DNA of 64,000 bases. Source: Inquilinus limosus. GTDB lineage: Bacteria > Pseudomonadota > Alphaproteobacteria > DSM-16000 > Inquilinaceae. Location of the stretch: positions 18,871 to 82,870 of the forward strand of contig NZ_NHON01000005.1 in the NCBI RefSeq assembly GCF_002195995.1. Reading direction: 5' to 3'. The position numbers and the translations under genes are program-made. Within the stretch, counting starts at the first letter, position 1, and each line of letters opens with the position of its first letter. Positions 54,272 through 64,000 of this stretch are shown piece after piece. The notes below the pieces were generated by a model. The model was not told the DNA's origin and did not search any database. It was given only the letters and a program-made list of their open reading frames with translations.

Positions 54272-54517
54272 ATGCTCACCCGCTATCGCGAAGACGCTCC
54301 GAAGAAGCCCGTCAACTGCAGCATGAACAGCGACCTCGTGGCCCGGGCGAAGGCCATGGGTATCAACGTCTCTGCAGCGGCCGAGGCCGGTCTCCTCACC
54401 GCCATCGAACAGGCCGAGCGCCGGCGGATCCAAGAGGAGACCGACGCCTTGATGAAGTTCTGGAACGAGCATAGGGCTCAATTTGGGACGCCCGCGGACG
54501 AGTATTGCGAAATCTAA
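54272..54517 (+). CDS. ccdA: CcdA-type antitoxin
   Basis: An 81-residue protein. Residues 1-45 look like the ribbon-helix-helix DNA-binding part ('KKPVNCSMNSDLVARAKAMGINVSA'), and 46-81 like the flexible CcdB-binding tail ('RRRIQEETDALMKFWNEHRAQ', with the W-N-E-H pattern of CcdA W-K-E-E-N). It neutralises CcdB and with it represses the operon. Base composition is poorer in GC than the flanking genes. CcdB starts 6 bases after its stop. Confidence 0.88.
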   Translation: MLTRYREDAPKKPVNCSMNSDLVARAKAMGINVSAAAEAGLLTAIEQAERRRIQEETDALMKFWNEHRAQFGTPADEYCEI

Positions 54518-54523
54518 ATACCG

Positions 54524-54841
54524 ATGCGGCAATTCGATGTGCATCGGAATCTGGGAACGACAAGAGCCGGATATCCTTATCTGATCGTTCTGCAGTCGAG
54601 CCTCTTCCGAGAATCAGATCGTCGCGTTGTCATCCCACTGGCTCGAACCGCACGCCGTTCTCCCGGGAACGGGCAGTTGCACCCCGTGTTCGAGATCGAA
54701 GGCCAATCCTGTTCTCTGATGACATTGGATCTCCTTACGGTTCCGACGGATCGCCTGGGACCGCTGGTGACGAATCTCGCCGCCGAGAGCGACGCCATCA
54801 TCGCCGCGGTCGACTGGATGATGAACCGAGGCTTTGGGTAG
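54524..54841 (+). CDS. ccdB: CcdB-type gyrase toxin
   Basis: A 105-residue protein with the CcdB plan: 'QFDVHRNLGTTRAGYPYLIVLQSSLF' at the start, 'RRVVIPLART' in the centre, 'LHPVFEIEGQSCSLMTLDL' and a C-terminal helix ending 'DWMMNRGFG'. In F-plasmid CcdB the last three residues W-G-I contact gyrase; here the end is G-F-G after M-N-R, as in many chromosomal copies, so poisoning of gyrase is uncertain. Operonic with ccdA. Confidence 0.88.
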   Translation: MRQFDVHRNLGTTRAGYPYLIVLQSSLFRESDRRVVIPLARTARRSPGNGQLHPVFEIEGQSCSLMTLDLLTVPTDRLGPLVTNLAAESDAIIAAVDWMMNRGFG

Positions 54842-54967
54842 GATTTCACGGCCCCTGTCGCGCATTTCGTCGCAAGCGGCGATCGTAGGGCTTGCCGAAT
54901 CCGGCTGAGCACCCTAAAGAACATTCATGCGATGTAATTCGCTCTCCGCCGCCCCTGAGGACCTGCC

Positions 54968-56197
54968 GTGACGCTGACGCTGCGTGACCGCCGCATCCTG
55001 CTGGTCATCGCGGGCGGCATCGCCGCCTACAAGTCGCTGGACCTGATCCGCCGGCTGCGCGAGCGGGGCGCGCGGGTGCGCTGCATCCTGACCCAGGCGG
55101 CGACCGAGTTCGTCACCCCCCTCGCCGTCTCCGCCCTCACCGAGGACAAGGTCTATCGCGACCTGTTCTCGCTGACCGACGAATCGGAGATGGGCCATAT
55201 CCGCCTGTCGCGCGACGCAGACCTGCTGGTGGTGGCGCCGGCCACCGCCAACATCCTGGCGCGGATGGCGGCCGGCCTGGCCGACGACCTGGCCACCACC
55301 GCCCTCTTGGCCACCGACAAGCCGGTGCTGGTGGCGCCGGCGATGAATGTGCGGATGTGGGACCATCCGGCGACGCGGGACAACCTGGCGCTGCTGCAGC
55401 GCCGCGGCGTCCGCGTGGTCGGGCCGAATCCGGGCGAGATGGCCTGCGGCGAATACGGCCCCGGCCGGATGTCCGAGCCGCTGGAGATCGTCGCCGCCGT
55501 CGAGGCGTATTTCGAGGAGTTCGACCGCTTCGGCACCGGCGGGGCGCTGCACGACCGCCATGTCATCGTCACCAGCGGCCCGACGCATGAGCCGATCGAC
55601 CCGGTGCGCTACATCGCCAACCGCTCCTCCGGCAAGCAGGGCCACGCCATCGCCGCGGCGCTGCGCCAGGCCGGGGCGCGGGTGACGCTGATCAGCGGCC
55701 CGACCCATGAGCCGGCGCCGCACGGCGTCGCGGTCGTGCCGATCGAGACCGCCGACGAGATGCTGGCCGCCTGCCGCGCCGCCTTGCCGGCCGATGCCGC
55801 GATCTGCGCCGCCGCCGTGGCCGACTGGCGCGTCGCCGCCCCGTCGGGGCACAAGATCAAGAAGGGCGCCGGCGGCCCGCCGCCTCTGGCTCTGGCCGAG
55901 AACCCCGACATCCTGGCGACTCTGAGCGCGCCCGGGCCGGACCGGCCGGCCCTGGTGGTCGGCTTCGCCGCCGAGACCGAGGACGTGATCGCCCATGCCC
56001 AGGCCAAGCTGGCCCGCAAGGGCTGCGACTGGATCCTGGCCAATGACGTATCGCCCGGCACCCAGGCCTTCGGCGGCGATTCGAACATCCTGCACCTGAT
56101 CACCGCCGACCGCACCGAGACCTGGCCGCGGCTGAGCAAGGCCGATATCGGCACCCGCCTGGCCGGGGCCATCGCCCGCCATTTCGAGAAGGCCTGA
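54968..56197 (+). CDS. coaBC: Bifunctional phosphopantothenoylcysteine decarboxylase/phosphopantothenate-cysteine ligase
   Basis: A 409-residue enzyme of coenzyme A synthesis. CoaC part (1-190): FMN-binding '[21 protein letters not shown]', '[20 protein letters not shown]', and '[17 protein letters not shown]'. CoaB part (195-409): '[24 protein letters not shown]' and the catalytic Lys region '[22 protein letters not shown]'. It starts with GTG at 54968. dut follows after 10 bases. Confidence 0.96.
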   Translation: MTLTLRDRRILLVIAGGIAAYKSLDLIRRLRERGARVRCILTQAATEFVTPLAVSALTEDKVYRDLFSLTDESEMGHIRLSRDADLLVVAPATANILARMAAGLADDLATTALLATDKPVLVAPAMNVRMWDHPATRDNLALLQRRGVRVVGPNPGEMACGEYGPGRMSEPLEIVAAVEAYFEEFDRFGTGGALHDRHVIVTSGPTHEPIDPVRYIANRSSGKQGHAIAAALRQAGARVTLISGPTHEPAPHGVAVVPIETADEMLAACRAALPADAAICAAAVADWRVAAPSGHKIKKGAGGPPPLALAENPDILATLSAPGPDRPALVVGFAAETEDVIAHAQAKLARKGCDWILANDVSPGTQAFGGDSNILHLITADRTETWPRLSKADIGTRLAGAIARHFEKA

Positions 56198-56207
56198 GCC
56201 CATTCCG

Positions 56208-56666
56208 ATGACCGAAGCCGTCCCCATCGCCATCACCCGCCTGCCGCATGGCGCCGACCTGCCGCTGCCCGCCGCCGCCACGGAGGGGGCGGCCGGGCTG
56301 GACCTGCTGGCCGCGGTGGCGGAGCCGGTGACGGTGGCACCCGGGCGTCGGGCGATGATCCCGACCGGCATCGCCATCGCCCTGCCGCGCGGCTGGGAGG
56401 CGCAGGTGCGCCCGCGCTCCGGCCTCGCCTTCAAGCACGGCATCACCATCGTCAACGCGCCCGGCACGATCGATTCCGACTATCGGGGCGAGATCGGCGT
56501 GGTGCTGATCAACCATGGCGACGAGCCGGTCGCCATCACCCGGGGCATGCGCATCGCCCAGATGGTCGTGGCCCGCCACGCGACCGTCACCTGGGACGAG
56601 CGCGCGAGCCTCGACACCACCGCCCGCGGCACGGGCGGTTATGGATCCACCGGAACGGGAGCCTGA
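56208..56666 (+). CDS. dut: dUTP diphosphatase
   Basis: A 152-residue trimeric dUTPase with all five motifs: 'GAAGLDLLA', 'RSGLAFKHG', '[14 protein letters not shown]', 'GMRIAQMVV' and the C-terminal P-loop-like '[10 protein letters not shown]'. It removes dUTP and provides dUMP. coaBC-dut is a conserved pair. The Rrf2 gene starts 3 bases after its stop. Confidence 0.96.
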   Translation: MTEAVPIAITRLPHGADLPLPAAATEGAAGLDLLAAVAEPVTVAPGRRAMIPTGIAIALPRGWEAQVRPRSGLAFKHGITIVNAPGTIDSDYRGEIGVVLINHGDEPVAITRGMRIAQMVVARHATVTWDERASLDTTARGTGGYGSTGTGA

Positions 56667-56669
56667 CGG

Positions 56670-57128
56670 ATGTTCCGACTGCCGAAGAAGATGCTGTTCG
56701 CGATCGAGGCGGTTCTCGACATCGCCTACAACGCCGTCGACACGCCGGTGCAGAGCGCCGAGATCACCAAGCGCCAGGGCATCCCGCGCCGGTATCTGGA
56801 GCAGGTGCTGCAGCAGCTGGTGCGGGTCGACATCCTGACCGGGGTGCGCGGGCCGCGTGGCGGCTATCGCCTGGCGCGGGAGCGCCGGCGCATCACCGTC
56901 GGCGAGATCGTGCGCGCCATCCGCTCGCTGGAGACCGCGGCCGATGACGAGGACGCGCTGCCGCCGGGATCGCGGCTGGGGCAGGAGATCGTCCGCCCCC
57001 TCTGGGCCGAGCTGCAGGAGGAGGCGGTCAAGAAGCTCGACGCCCTGAGCATCGAGGACCTGTCGAACCAGGCCCGCGACAAGGGCATTCCGCGGGAACG
57101 CGCCGCGCCGGTCGACTTCTCGATCTAG
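56670..57128 (+). CDS. Rrf2-family regulator without iron-sulfur cysteines
   Basis: A 152-residue winged-helix protein: 'EAVLDIAYNAVDTPVQSAEITKRQGIPRRYLEQVLQQL' is the start of the fold in part, followed by the wing 'GVRGPRGGYRLARE'. It contains no cysteine at all, so it cannot bind an Fe-S cluster like IscR or NsrR. It resembles the CymR type, which senses cysteine metabolism through CysK. cysK is the next gene, 89 bases downstream on the same strand. Confidence 0.9.
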   Translation: MFRLPKKMLFAIEAVLDIAYNAVDTPVQSAEITKRQGIPRRYLEQVLQQLVRVDILTGVRGPRGGYRLARERRRITVGEIVRAIRSLETAADDEDALPPGSRLGQEIVRPLWAELQEEAVKKLDALSIEDLSNQARDKGIPRERAAPVDFSI

Positions 57129-57217
57129 GCCTTCCTGCGCCGATCCGAGCGTCTGGCCTTCTCCAGGGCCGACGCGTATAAATGCTGATCAATCAATTTA
57201 CGCCCTTGGAGAGTAAT

Positions 57218-58192
<975 letters not shown>

Positions 58193-58220
58193 GCTCCGCC
58201 TTCTCAGTGCGTGCGGGGGA

Positions 58221-58246
58221 AGCGGGCCTTCGGGCCCGCTTTTCGT
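58221..58246 (+). terminator. Rho-independent terminator of cysK
   Basis: Stem AGCGGGCC / GGCCCGCT with a TTCG tetraloop, followed by TTTTCGTTT. It begins 28 bases after the cysK stop. Confidence 0.9.
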
Positions 58247-58282
58247 TTATGGGCCATTGAGATCGGCTCTCCGTCCCCTTCA

Positions 58283-58374
58283 CCGTCATGGCGAGCCCCG
58301 CAGGGGCGTGACCATCCAGGGCGGCTCGCACCGGCCCCTGGATGGTCACGGCGCTTCGCGCCTCGCCATGACGG
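58283..58374. repeat. Intergenic interrupted palindrome, copy 3 (GGCGAG subtype)
   Basis: A 92-base element with perfect 13-base ends CCGTCATGGCGAG / CTCGCCATGACGG and inner ACCATCCAGG / CCTGGATGGT. It lies between the convergent cysK and ABC-F genes, after the cysK terminator. Confidence 0.85.
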
Positions 58375-58397
58375 TTCTGGGATTCCGACTGTCAGCG

Positions 58398-59990
58398 TCA
58401 CTTGCCCAGCGCGATGACCCGGCCGATGCCGACCGCGGCGACGAAGTCCGGGTCGTGGCTGGCCACCAGCAGGGCGCCGTCATAGGCGGCCACCGCCCGC
58501 TCGATCGCCGCGATCGAGTCGAGGTCGAGATGGTTGGTCGGCTCGTCCAGGATCAGCAGGCGGGGCGGCCGCGGCCCGCCCAGCACGCAGGCCAAGGCCG
58601 CCCGCAGCGTCTCGCCGCCGCTGAGGTCCCCGGCCGGGCGCAGCGCCGCATCGGCCCGGAACAGGAAGCGCGCCAGCGCCGCCCGGCAGGCATTGTCCGT
58701 CGCGTCCGGATGCATCGCCCGGAAATTCTCCAGGATGGTCTGGTCCGGCCGCAGCCCGCCGGCTCGCTGGTCGAGCATGGCGACGCCGCCGCCGAAACGG
58801 CGGACCCGGCCCTCATCCGGCTCCAGCTCCCCGGCCGCGAGGCGCAGCAGCGTCGACTTGCCGGCGCCGTTCGGGCCGGTGACCGCCACCCGCTCCGGCC
58901 CGGTCAGGGCGAAGGACAAATCGCGCAGCACCGGCCGCACAGCGCCCGGCGGCGCCCAGGAGACATGCTCGAAGGCCAGGACGGTGGTGCCGGCGGCCAG
59001 CCCGGTCGATGGCACCGAGGCCGCGAGGCTGTCAGTGCGCTCGACCGCGGCCCGCGCCTCGGCCAGCGCCGCCTCGGCCCCTTCCTCGCGGCGGTCGCGC
59101 AGCCCGGTCTGGCGCGACTGGCTCTGCCCCGCCTTCTCCTTCTTGAAGTCCAGCAGGATCTTGGCCTGGCCGCCGCCGGCGCGGGACCTGCGGGCGCGGG
59201 AATCGCTGCGGGCCTTGCGCTCCAGTGCCGCCTGCCGTTCCCGTGCCAGCCGCGCCACCTCCTGCTCGGCATGGGCCAGGTCGTGCCGCGCCGCCTCGGC
59301 ATCGGCCTCGCGCCGGGCCCGGTATTCGTCCCAGTTGCCGCCATAGATCCGGGCGCCGAGGCTGGAGAGCTCGACGATCCGGTCCATCCGGCGCAGCACC
59401 TCGCGATCGTGGCTGACCACCAGGGCGCCGCTGCGCCAGCTCTCCAGCAGGGCGCAGATCGCGGCACGGCCGTCGGCGTCGAGATTGTTGGTCGGCTCGT
59501 CCAGCACCAGCATGTCCGGCGGGTCGACCAGCAGCCCGGCCAGGGCCAGGCGCGTGGCCTCGCCGCCGCTCAGCGTGCCGAGCGGCCGGCGCAGGTCGAG
59601 ATCGCCGGGCAAGCCCATCTTGGGCAGCGCCGCGGCCGCGCGCTCCTCCACCGTCCAGTCGGCGGCGGCGAGGTCCTCCTCGTCCCCCTCCCCCGCCAGC
59701 AGCCGGTCGAGCCGGGCCAGGGCCGGGGCGATGCCCAGCGCGTCGGCGGCGGTCATGCCGGGCATCACCCGGACGGCCTGCGGCAGCAGGCCGACGCGGC
59801 CCTGGCGCAGGACCCGGCCGGATTGCGGTGGGATCTCGCCCAGCAGCAGGCGCAGCAGCGTCGACTTGCCGACGCCATTGCGGCCGACGAGGCCCGTCCG
59901 CTCCGCCCCGAAGGCGAGCGTCAGATCCTCGAAGAGCGGGCGATGGTCAGGGGTGTGGTGGGACAGCGACTCGGCGGCAAGGAGAGGCAT
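58398..59990 (-). CDS. ABC-F family ATPase
   Basis: A 530-residue soluble protein with two ABC domains. Walker A: 'GRNGVGKSTLLRL' and 'GPNGAGKSTLLRL'. Signatures: 'TLSGGEATRLAL' and 'DLSGGETLRAAL'; Walker B followed by 'DEPTNNLD' and 'DEPTNHLD'. The inter-domain linker (about 230-330) is highly charged with an Arg/Ser run. No membrane part. ABC-F proteins act on the ribosome in translation or antibiotic protection; which subgroup this is cannot be told. Confidence 0.93.
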   Translation of the reverse strand: MPLLAAESLSHHTPDHRPLFEDLTLAFGAERTGLVGRNGVGKSTLLRLLLGEIPPQSGRVLRQGRVGLLPQAVRVMPGMTAADALGIAPALARLDRLLAGEGDEEDLAAADWTVEERAAAALPKMGLPGDLDLRRPLGTLSGGEATRLALAGLLVDPPDMLVLDEPTNNLDADGRAAICALLESWRSGALVVSHDREVLRRMDRIVELSSLGARIYGGNWDEYRARREADAEAARHDLAHAEQEVARLARERQAALERKARSDSRARRSRAGGGQAKILLDFKKEKAGQSQSRQTGLRDRREEGAEAALAEARAAVERTDSLAASVPSTGLAAGTTVLAFEHVSWAPPGAVRPVLRDLSFALTGPERVAVTGPNGAGKSTLLRLAAGELEPDEGRVRRFGGGVAMLDQRAGGLRPDQTILENFRAMHPDATDNACRAALARFLFRADAALRPAGDLSGGETLRAALACVLGGPRPPRLLILDEPTNHLDLDSIAAIERAVAAYDGALLVASHDPDFVAAVGIGRVIALGK

Positions 59991-60158
59991 GGGGACTCGA
60001 CGGATTCAGCGTGACGGGGCGGGTGAAATTCCGGTCCGTCGTGCTTTCCATCGGGGCCTCTCCTGCGCTGTGAGGCCGGCAGCATAACCGCAAACATTCC
60101 CCAGGCAAACCCGGGCGCAAGCGCGCATCCTTCCCATGGGGAGCGAAGGAGACCCGAG

Positions 60159-60491
60159 ATGGCGGATGAGGAGACGGTGCGGCGGGCCGCGCTGGCCCTG
60201 CCCGAGGTGACGGAGGAGGCGCATTGGGAGCGGCCATCCTTCCGGGTCGGCGGCAAGATCTTCGCCGTGCTGCGCCCGGCGGAACGGCGGGCGGTGCTGA
60301 AGCTGCCGCACGACCACCAGGAGATGCTGTTCGCCGCCCGCCCCGAGGCCTTCGCCCCGGCGCGCTGGGGCCGGCTGGTCTGGACCTTCGTCACCCTGCC
60401 GCAGGTCGATGACGAGCAGATGGCGGCGCTGGTGGCCGAGGCCTGGCGCGAGGTGGCGCCGAAGCGGCTGGTGCGGCAGCGGCCCGGCTGA
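60159..60491 (+). CDS. MmcQ/YjbR family protein
   Basis: A 110-residue protein with the YjbR (CyaY-like) fold: 'RRAALALPEVTEEAHWERPSFRVGGKIFAVL', 'AVLKLPHDHQEMLFAARPEAF' and 'GRLVWTFVTLPQVDDEQMAALVAEAW'. The family is proposed to bind DNA but no function is proven. The P1 peptidase gene follows after 68 bases. Confidence 0.9.
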   Translation: MADEETVRRAALALPEVTEEAHWERPSFRVGGKIFAVLRPAERRAVLKLPHDHQEMLFAARPEAFAPARWGRLVWTFVTLPQVDDEQMAALVAEAWREVAPKRLVRQRPG

Positions 60492-60559
60492 TGACCGGCA
60501 TGGACAGCCGGCTGCCGCCGCGCTAGCCGGAAGGAAACGGCACAGCGGAGGATGCGACC

Positions 60560-61660
60560 ATGACCAAGCCTCGAGCCCGGGATCTGGGCATCCCCTTCGA
60601 CGGCGAGCCCGGGCCGCTCAACGCCATCACCGATATCGCCGGGATCGAGGTCGGCACCGCCACCATCATCGCCGGCGACGGCAGGCTGGAGGTCGGTCGG
60701 GGGCCGGCACGCACCGGCGTGACCGCCATCCTGCCGCGCGGGCGGGTGTTCGACCCGGTCTTCGCCGGCACCGGCGTGCTGAACGGCAATGGCGAGATGA
60801 CCGGCACGATCTGGATCGAGGAATCGGGCTTCCTCGAAGGGCCGCTGACGATCACCAACAGCCACAGCGTCGGCGTGGTGCGCGATGCCGTGATCGGCTG
60901 GCAGGGCCGCCACGGCCTGGTGGCGCCGCTGGCCAACGACCTCTACTGGTGCCTGCCGGTGGTGGCCGAGACCTATGACGGAACCCTGAACGACATCAAC
61001 GGCTTCCACGTCACGGCGCAGCATGCGGTCGAGGCGCTGGACGGCGCCCGGCCGGGCCCGGTGGCGGAGGGCAATGTCGGCGGCGGCACCGGCATGTCGC
61101 TGTTCGGCTTCAAGGGCGGCACGGGCACGGCCTCGCGCCGGCTCTCACCCGAGGAGGGCGGCCACACCGTCGGCGTGCTGGTGCAGGGCAATTTCGGCCG
61201 CCGCAAGAACCTGATGATCGCCGGCGTCCCGGTCGGGCGCGAGATCCCGGACCTGCTGCCGGACCTGGCCCGGGACCGCGACACCGGGTCGATCATCGTC
61301 GTCATCGCCACCGACGCGCCGCTGCTGCCGCACCAGTTGAAGCGCCTGGCCCGGCGGGCGCCCATCGGCATCGCCCGCACCGGCGGCTATGGCGCCAATG
61401 GCAGCGGCGACATCTTCGTCGCCTTCTCGACCGCCAATCCCGGGGCCTTCAGCCGCAGGGACAGCCGGCTGGTGCAGGTGCTGCCGAACGACGCCATGGA
61501 CGGGCTGATCGAGGCCGCGGCCCAGGCGACCGAGGAGGCGATCGTGAACGCCATGGTCGCGGCCGAGACCATGACCGGCCGCGACGGCAACACGCTGCAC
61601 GCGATCCCGCATGACCGGCTGCGGGAGATTCTGAGGAAATACAACCGGCTGGCGGAGTGA
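60560..61660 (+). CDS. P1-family (DmpA-like) self-processing aminopeptidase
   Basis: A 366-residue Ntn-type hydrolase precursor. The expected autocleavage site is Gly243-Ser244 in 'DTGSIIVVIATDAPLLPHQ', with Ser244 becoming the N-terminal nucleophile. Other family blocks: 'NAITDIAGIEVGTATI', 'GTGVLNGNGEMTG', 'ITNSHSVGVVRDA' and 'EGNVGGGTGM'. DmpA and BapA remove D-amino or beta-amino N-terminal residues from small peptides. No signal peptide, so cytoplasmic. Confidence 0.94.
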   Translation: MTKPRARDLGIPFDGEPGPLNAITDIAGIEVGTATIIAGDGRLEVGRGPARTGVTAILPRGRVFDPVFAGTGVLNGNGEMTGTIWIEESGFLEGPLTITNSHSVGVVRDAVIGWQGRHGLVAPLANDLYWCLPVVAETYDGTLNDINGFHVTAQHAVEALDGARPGPVAEGNVGGGTGMSLFGFKGGTGTASRRLSPEEGGHTVGVLVQGNFGRRKNLMIAGVPVGREIPDLLPDLARDRDTGSIIVVIATDAPLLPHQLKRLARRAPIGIARTGGYGANGSGDIFVAFSTANPGAFSRRDSRLVQVLPNDAMDGLIEAAAQATEEAIVNAMVAAETMTGRDGNTLHAIPHDRLREILRKYNRLAE

Positions 61661-61681
61661 GCTGAGACGGCGACCGCCGCC

Positions 61682-63468
<1,787 letters not shown>

Positions 63469-63562
63469 CCGCACCCTCCTGCCCCAGGGCATAGCGCCGG
63501 CCGGGCGAAGAGCCAAGCCCGGATGGTCGATGAACAGGGTGTCTGGTGCCGCTACCCCGATC

Positions 63563-63648
63563 GTCATTGCCGGGCTTGACCCGGCAATCCAGGGCCACGG
63601 GAGCCGCTCCGGCCGCCCCTGGATCCTCGGGTCAAGCCCGAGGGTGAC
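63563..63648. repeat. Intergenic interrupted palindrome, copy 4 (CGGGTCAAGCCCG subtype)
   Basis: GTCATTGCCGGGCTTGACCC at the left end and CCTCGGGTCAAGCCCGAGG near the right end, with CCAGG and CCTGG inside. It is nearly the reverse complement of copy 1 at 8911-9000. Confidence 0.85.
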
Positions 63649-63737
63649 AAGAGAGAAGAAGGCCCGGACGCCATCCCCCAGTGCGCATTCGCAGGTCGGG
63701 CGCGCGGCAGGCGAACCCAACCCGCTCTCCACCCAAA

Positions 63738-63824
63738 CCGTCATGGCGAGGAGGCGAAGCCGACGTGGCCATCCAGGGATCGAGCCGCTGAATGGCCACG
63801 GCGCTGCGCACCTCGCCATGACGG
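63738..63824. repeat. Intergenic interrupted palindrome, copy 5 (GGCGAG subtype)
   Basis: Ends CCGTCATGGCGAG / CTCGCCATGACGG are identical to those of copy 3; the inside differs (GTGGCCATCCAGG left, GAATGGCCACGGCG right). Confidence 0.85.
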
Positions 63825-63848
63825 CTTATGGTTTGGGCCGCTGATCCT

Positions 63849-64000
63849 TCAACTGCTGTCCGGTCCCGGCGGCCTCGGCGGAGGCCGGCTGGCGACGGGC
63901 GCGTCCGCTGGGCGGAGCCAGCCCTGTGCGGGCGCTTGTCCGGCGGTCTCCGCCCTGTCCCCGTCGGGGGCCTCGTCCGTCCCGGCGATGGCCGCGGCGA
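63849..64000 (-). CDS. Possible C-terminal end of a gene running in from beyond the window
   Basis: On the minus strand an open frame enters from the right edge and ends with TGA at 63849-63851, giving about 50 residues that are acidic then Pro/Arg-rich ('GWLRPADAPVASRPPPRPPG'). It is on the same strand as rnhB and ccrM. There is too little to name a family; it could also be chance. Confidence 0.3.
   Translation of the reverse strand, partial: AAAIAGTDEAPDGDRAETAGQAPAQGWLRPADAPVASRPPPRPPGPDSS

Larger units (their letters stand above)
63469..63848. other. 380-bp intergenic stretch with two palindromic repeats
   Basis: Apart from the rnhB ribosome-binding site and presumably its promoter near 63480-63540, this stretch holds repeat copies 4 and 5 separated by 89 bases. 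I see no gene in it. Confidence 0.6.

Overview
The window is a chromosomal segment of a GC-rich (about two-thirds G+C by eye) alphaproteobacterium. The evidence is a CcrM-type GANTC methyltransferase next to rnhB, the conserved order enoyl-CoA hydratase / mutM / ubiE / coaBC / dut, osmoregulated periplasmic glucan genes, and intergenic palindromic repeats of a kind common in this class. A member of the Rhodospirillales (Inquilinus- or Azospirillum-like) is my guess, but nothing here fixes the genus. I see no rRNA, tRNA, CRISPR array, insertion sequence or prophage.

Layout. 1-3.5 kb: the end of a ThDP enzyme, a periplasmic ClpP-fold protein, the AzlCD exporter and a LysR regulator. 4.07-8.9 kb: the prkA-yeaH-ycgB stress operon behind a 0.6-kb leader. 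9-15.4 kb: MscS channel, LtrA, an orphan cyclase N-terminal domain, an SDR/AraC divergent pair and a DUF4893 protein. 15.4-18 kb: a RimK-like ATP-grasp ligase overlapping a GNAT-C39 peptidase fusion, probably an amide-bond chemistry module. 18.1-24.2 kb: a phosphoglycerol-transferase-like sulfatase, opgD, an unknown 173-aa gene and opgH (glucan synthesis), with a candidate EcfG stress promoter before opgD. 24.3-26.1 kb: a secreted RTX protein built from duplicated modules. 26.3-31.5 kb: DUF2264, ThuA and two tandem sugar-binding proteins. 31.7-39.9 kb: an eight-gene catabolic/uptake block (two binding proteins, three polar amino-acid-type permeases, a deacylase, an FAD oxidoreductase, a Rieske oxygenase) without an ATPase, preceded by a perfect 20-bp palindrome.

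40-44.2 kb: MgtC, aldo/keto reductase, LysR, TetR and a double cold-shock protein. 44.5-51.1 kb: divergent myo-inositol catabolism genes iolG and iolB-C-D-E with an IolR-like operator between them. 51.2-58.2 kb: DoxX, enoyl-CoA hydratase, mutM, ubiE, a CcdAB toxin-antitoxin pair where ubiB is often found, coaBC, dut, an Rrf2 regulator and cysK. 58.4-64 kb: ABC-F ATPase, YjbR protein, P1 peptidase, ccrM with GANTC sites packed into its leader, rnhB, and the tail of one more reading frame.

Five 85-92 bp interrupted palindromes of two related subfamilies lie between genes; three sit exactly at convergent gene ends. The most promising less-described items are the ATP-grasp/GNAT-C39 pair, the Rieske/deacylase transport block, the glucan locus with its unknown gene, the ClpP-fold protein lacking its serine, and the regulatory palindromes.
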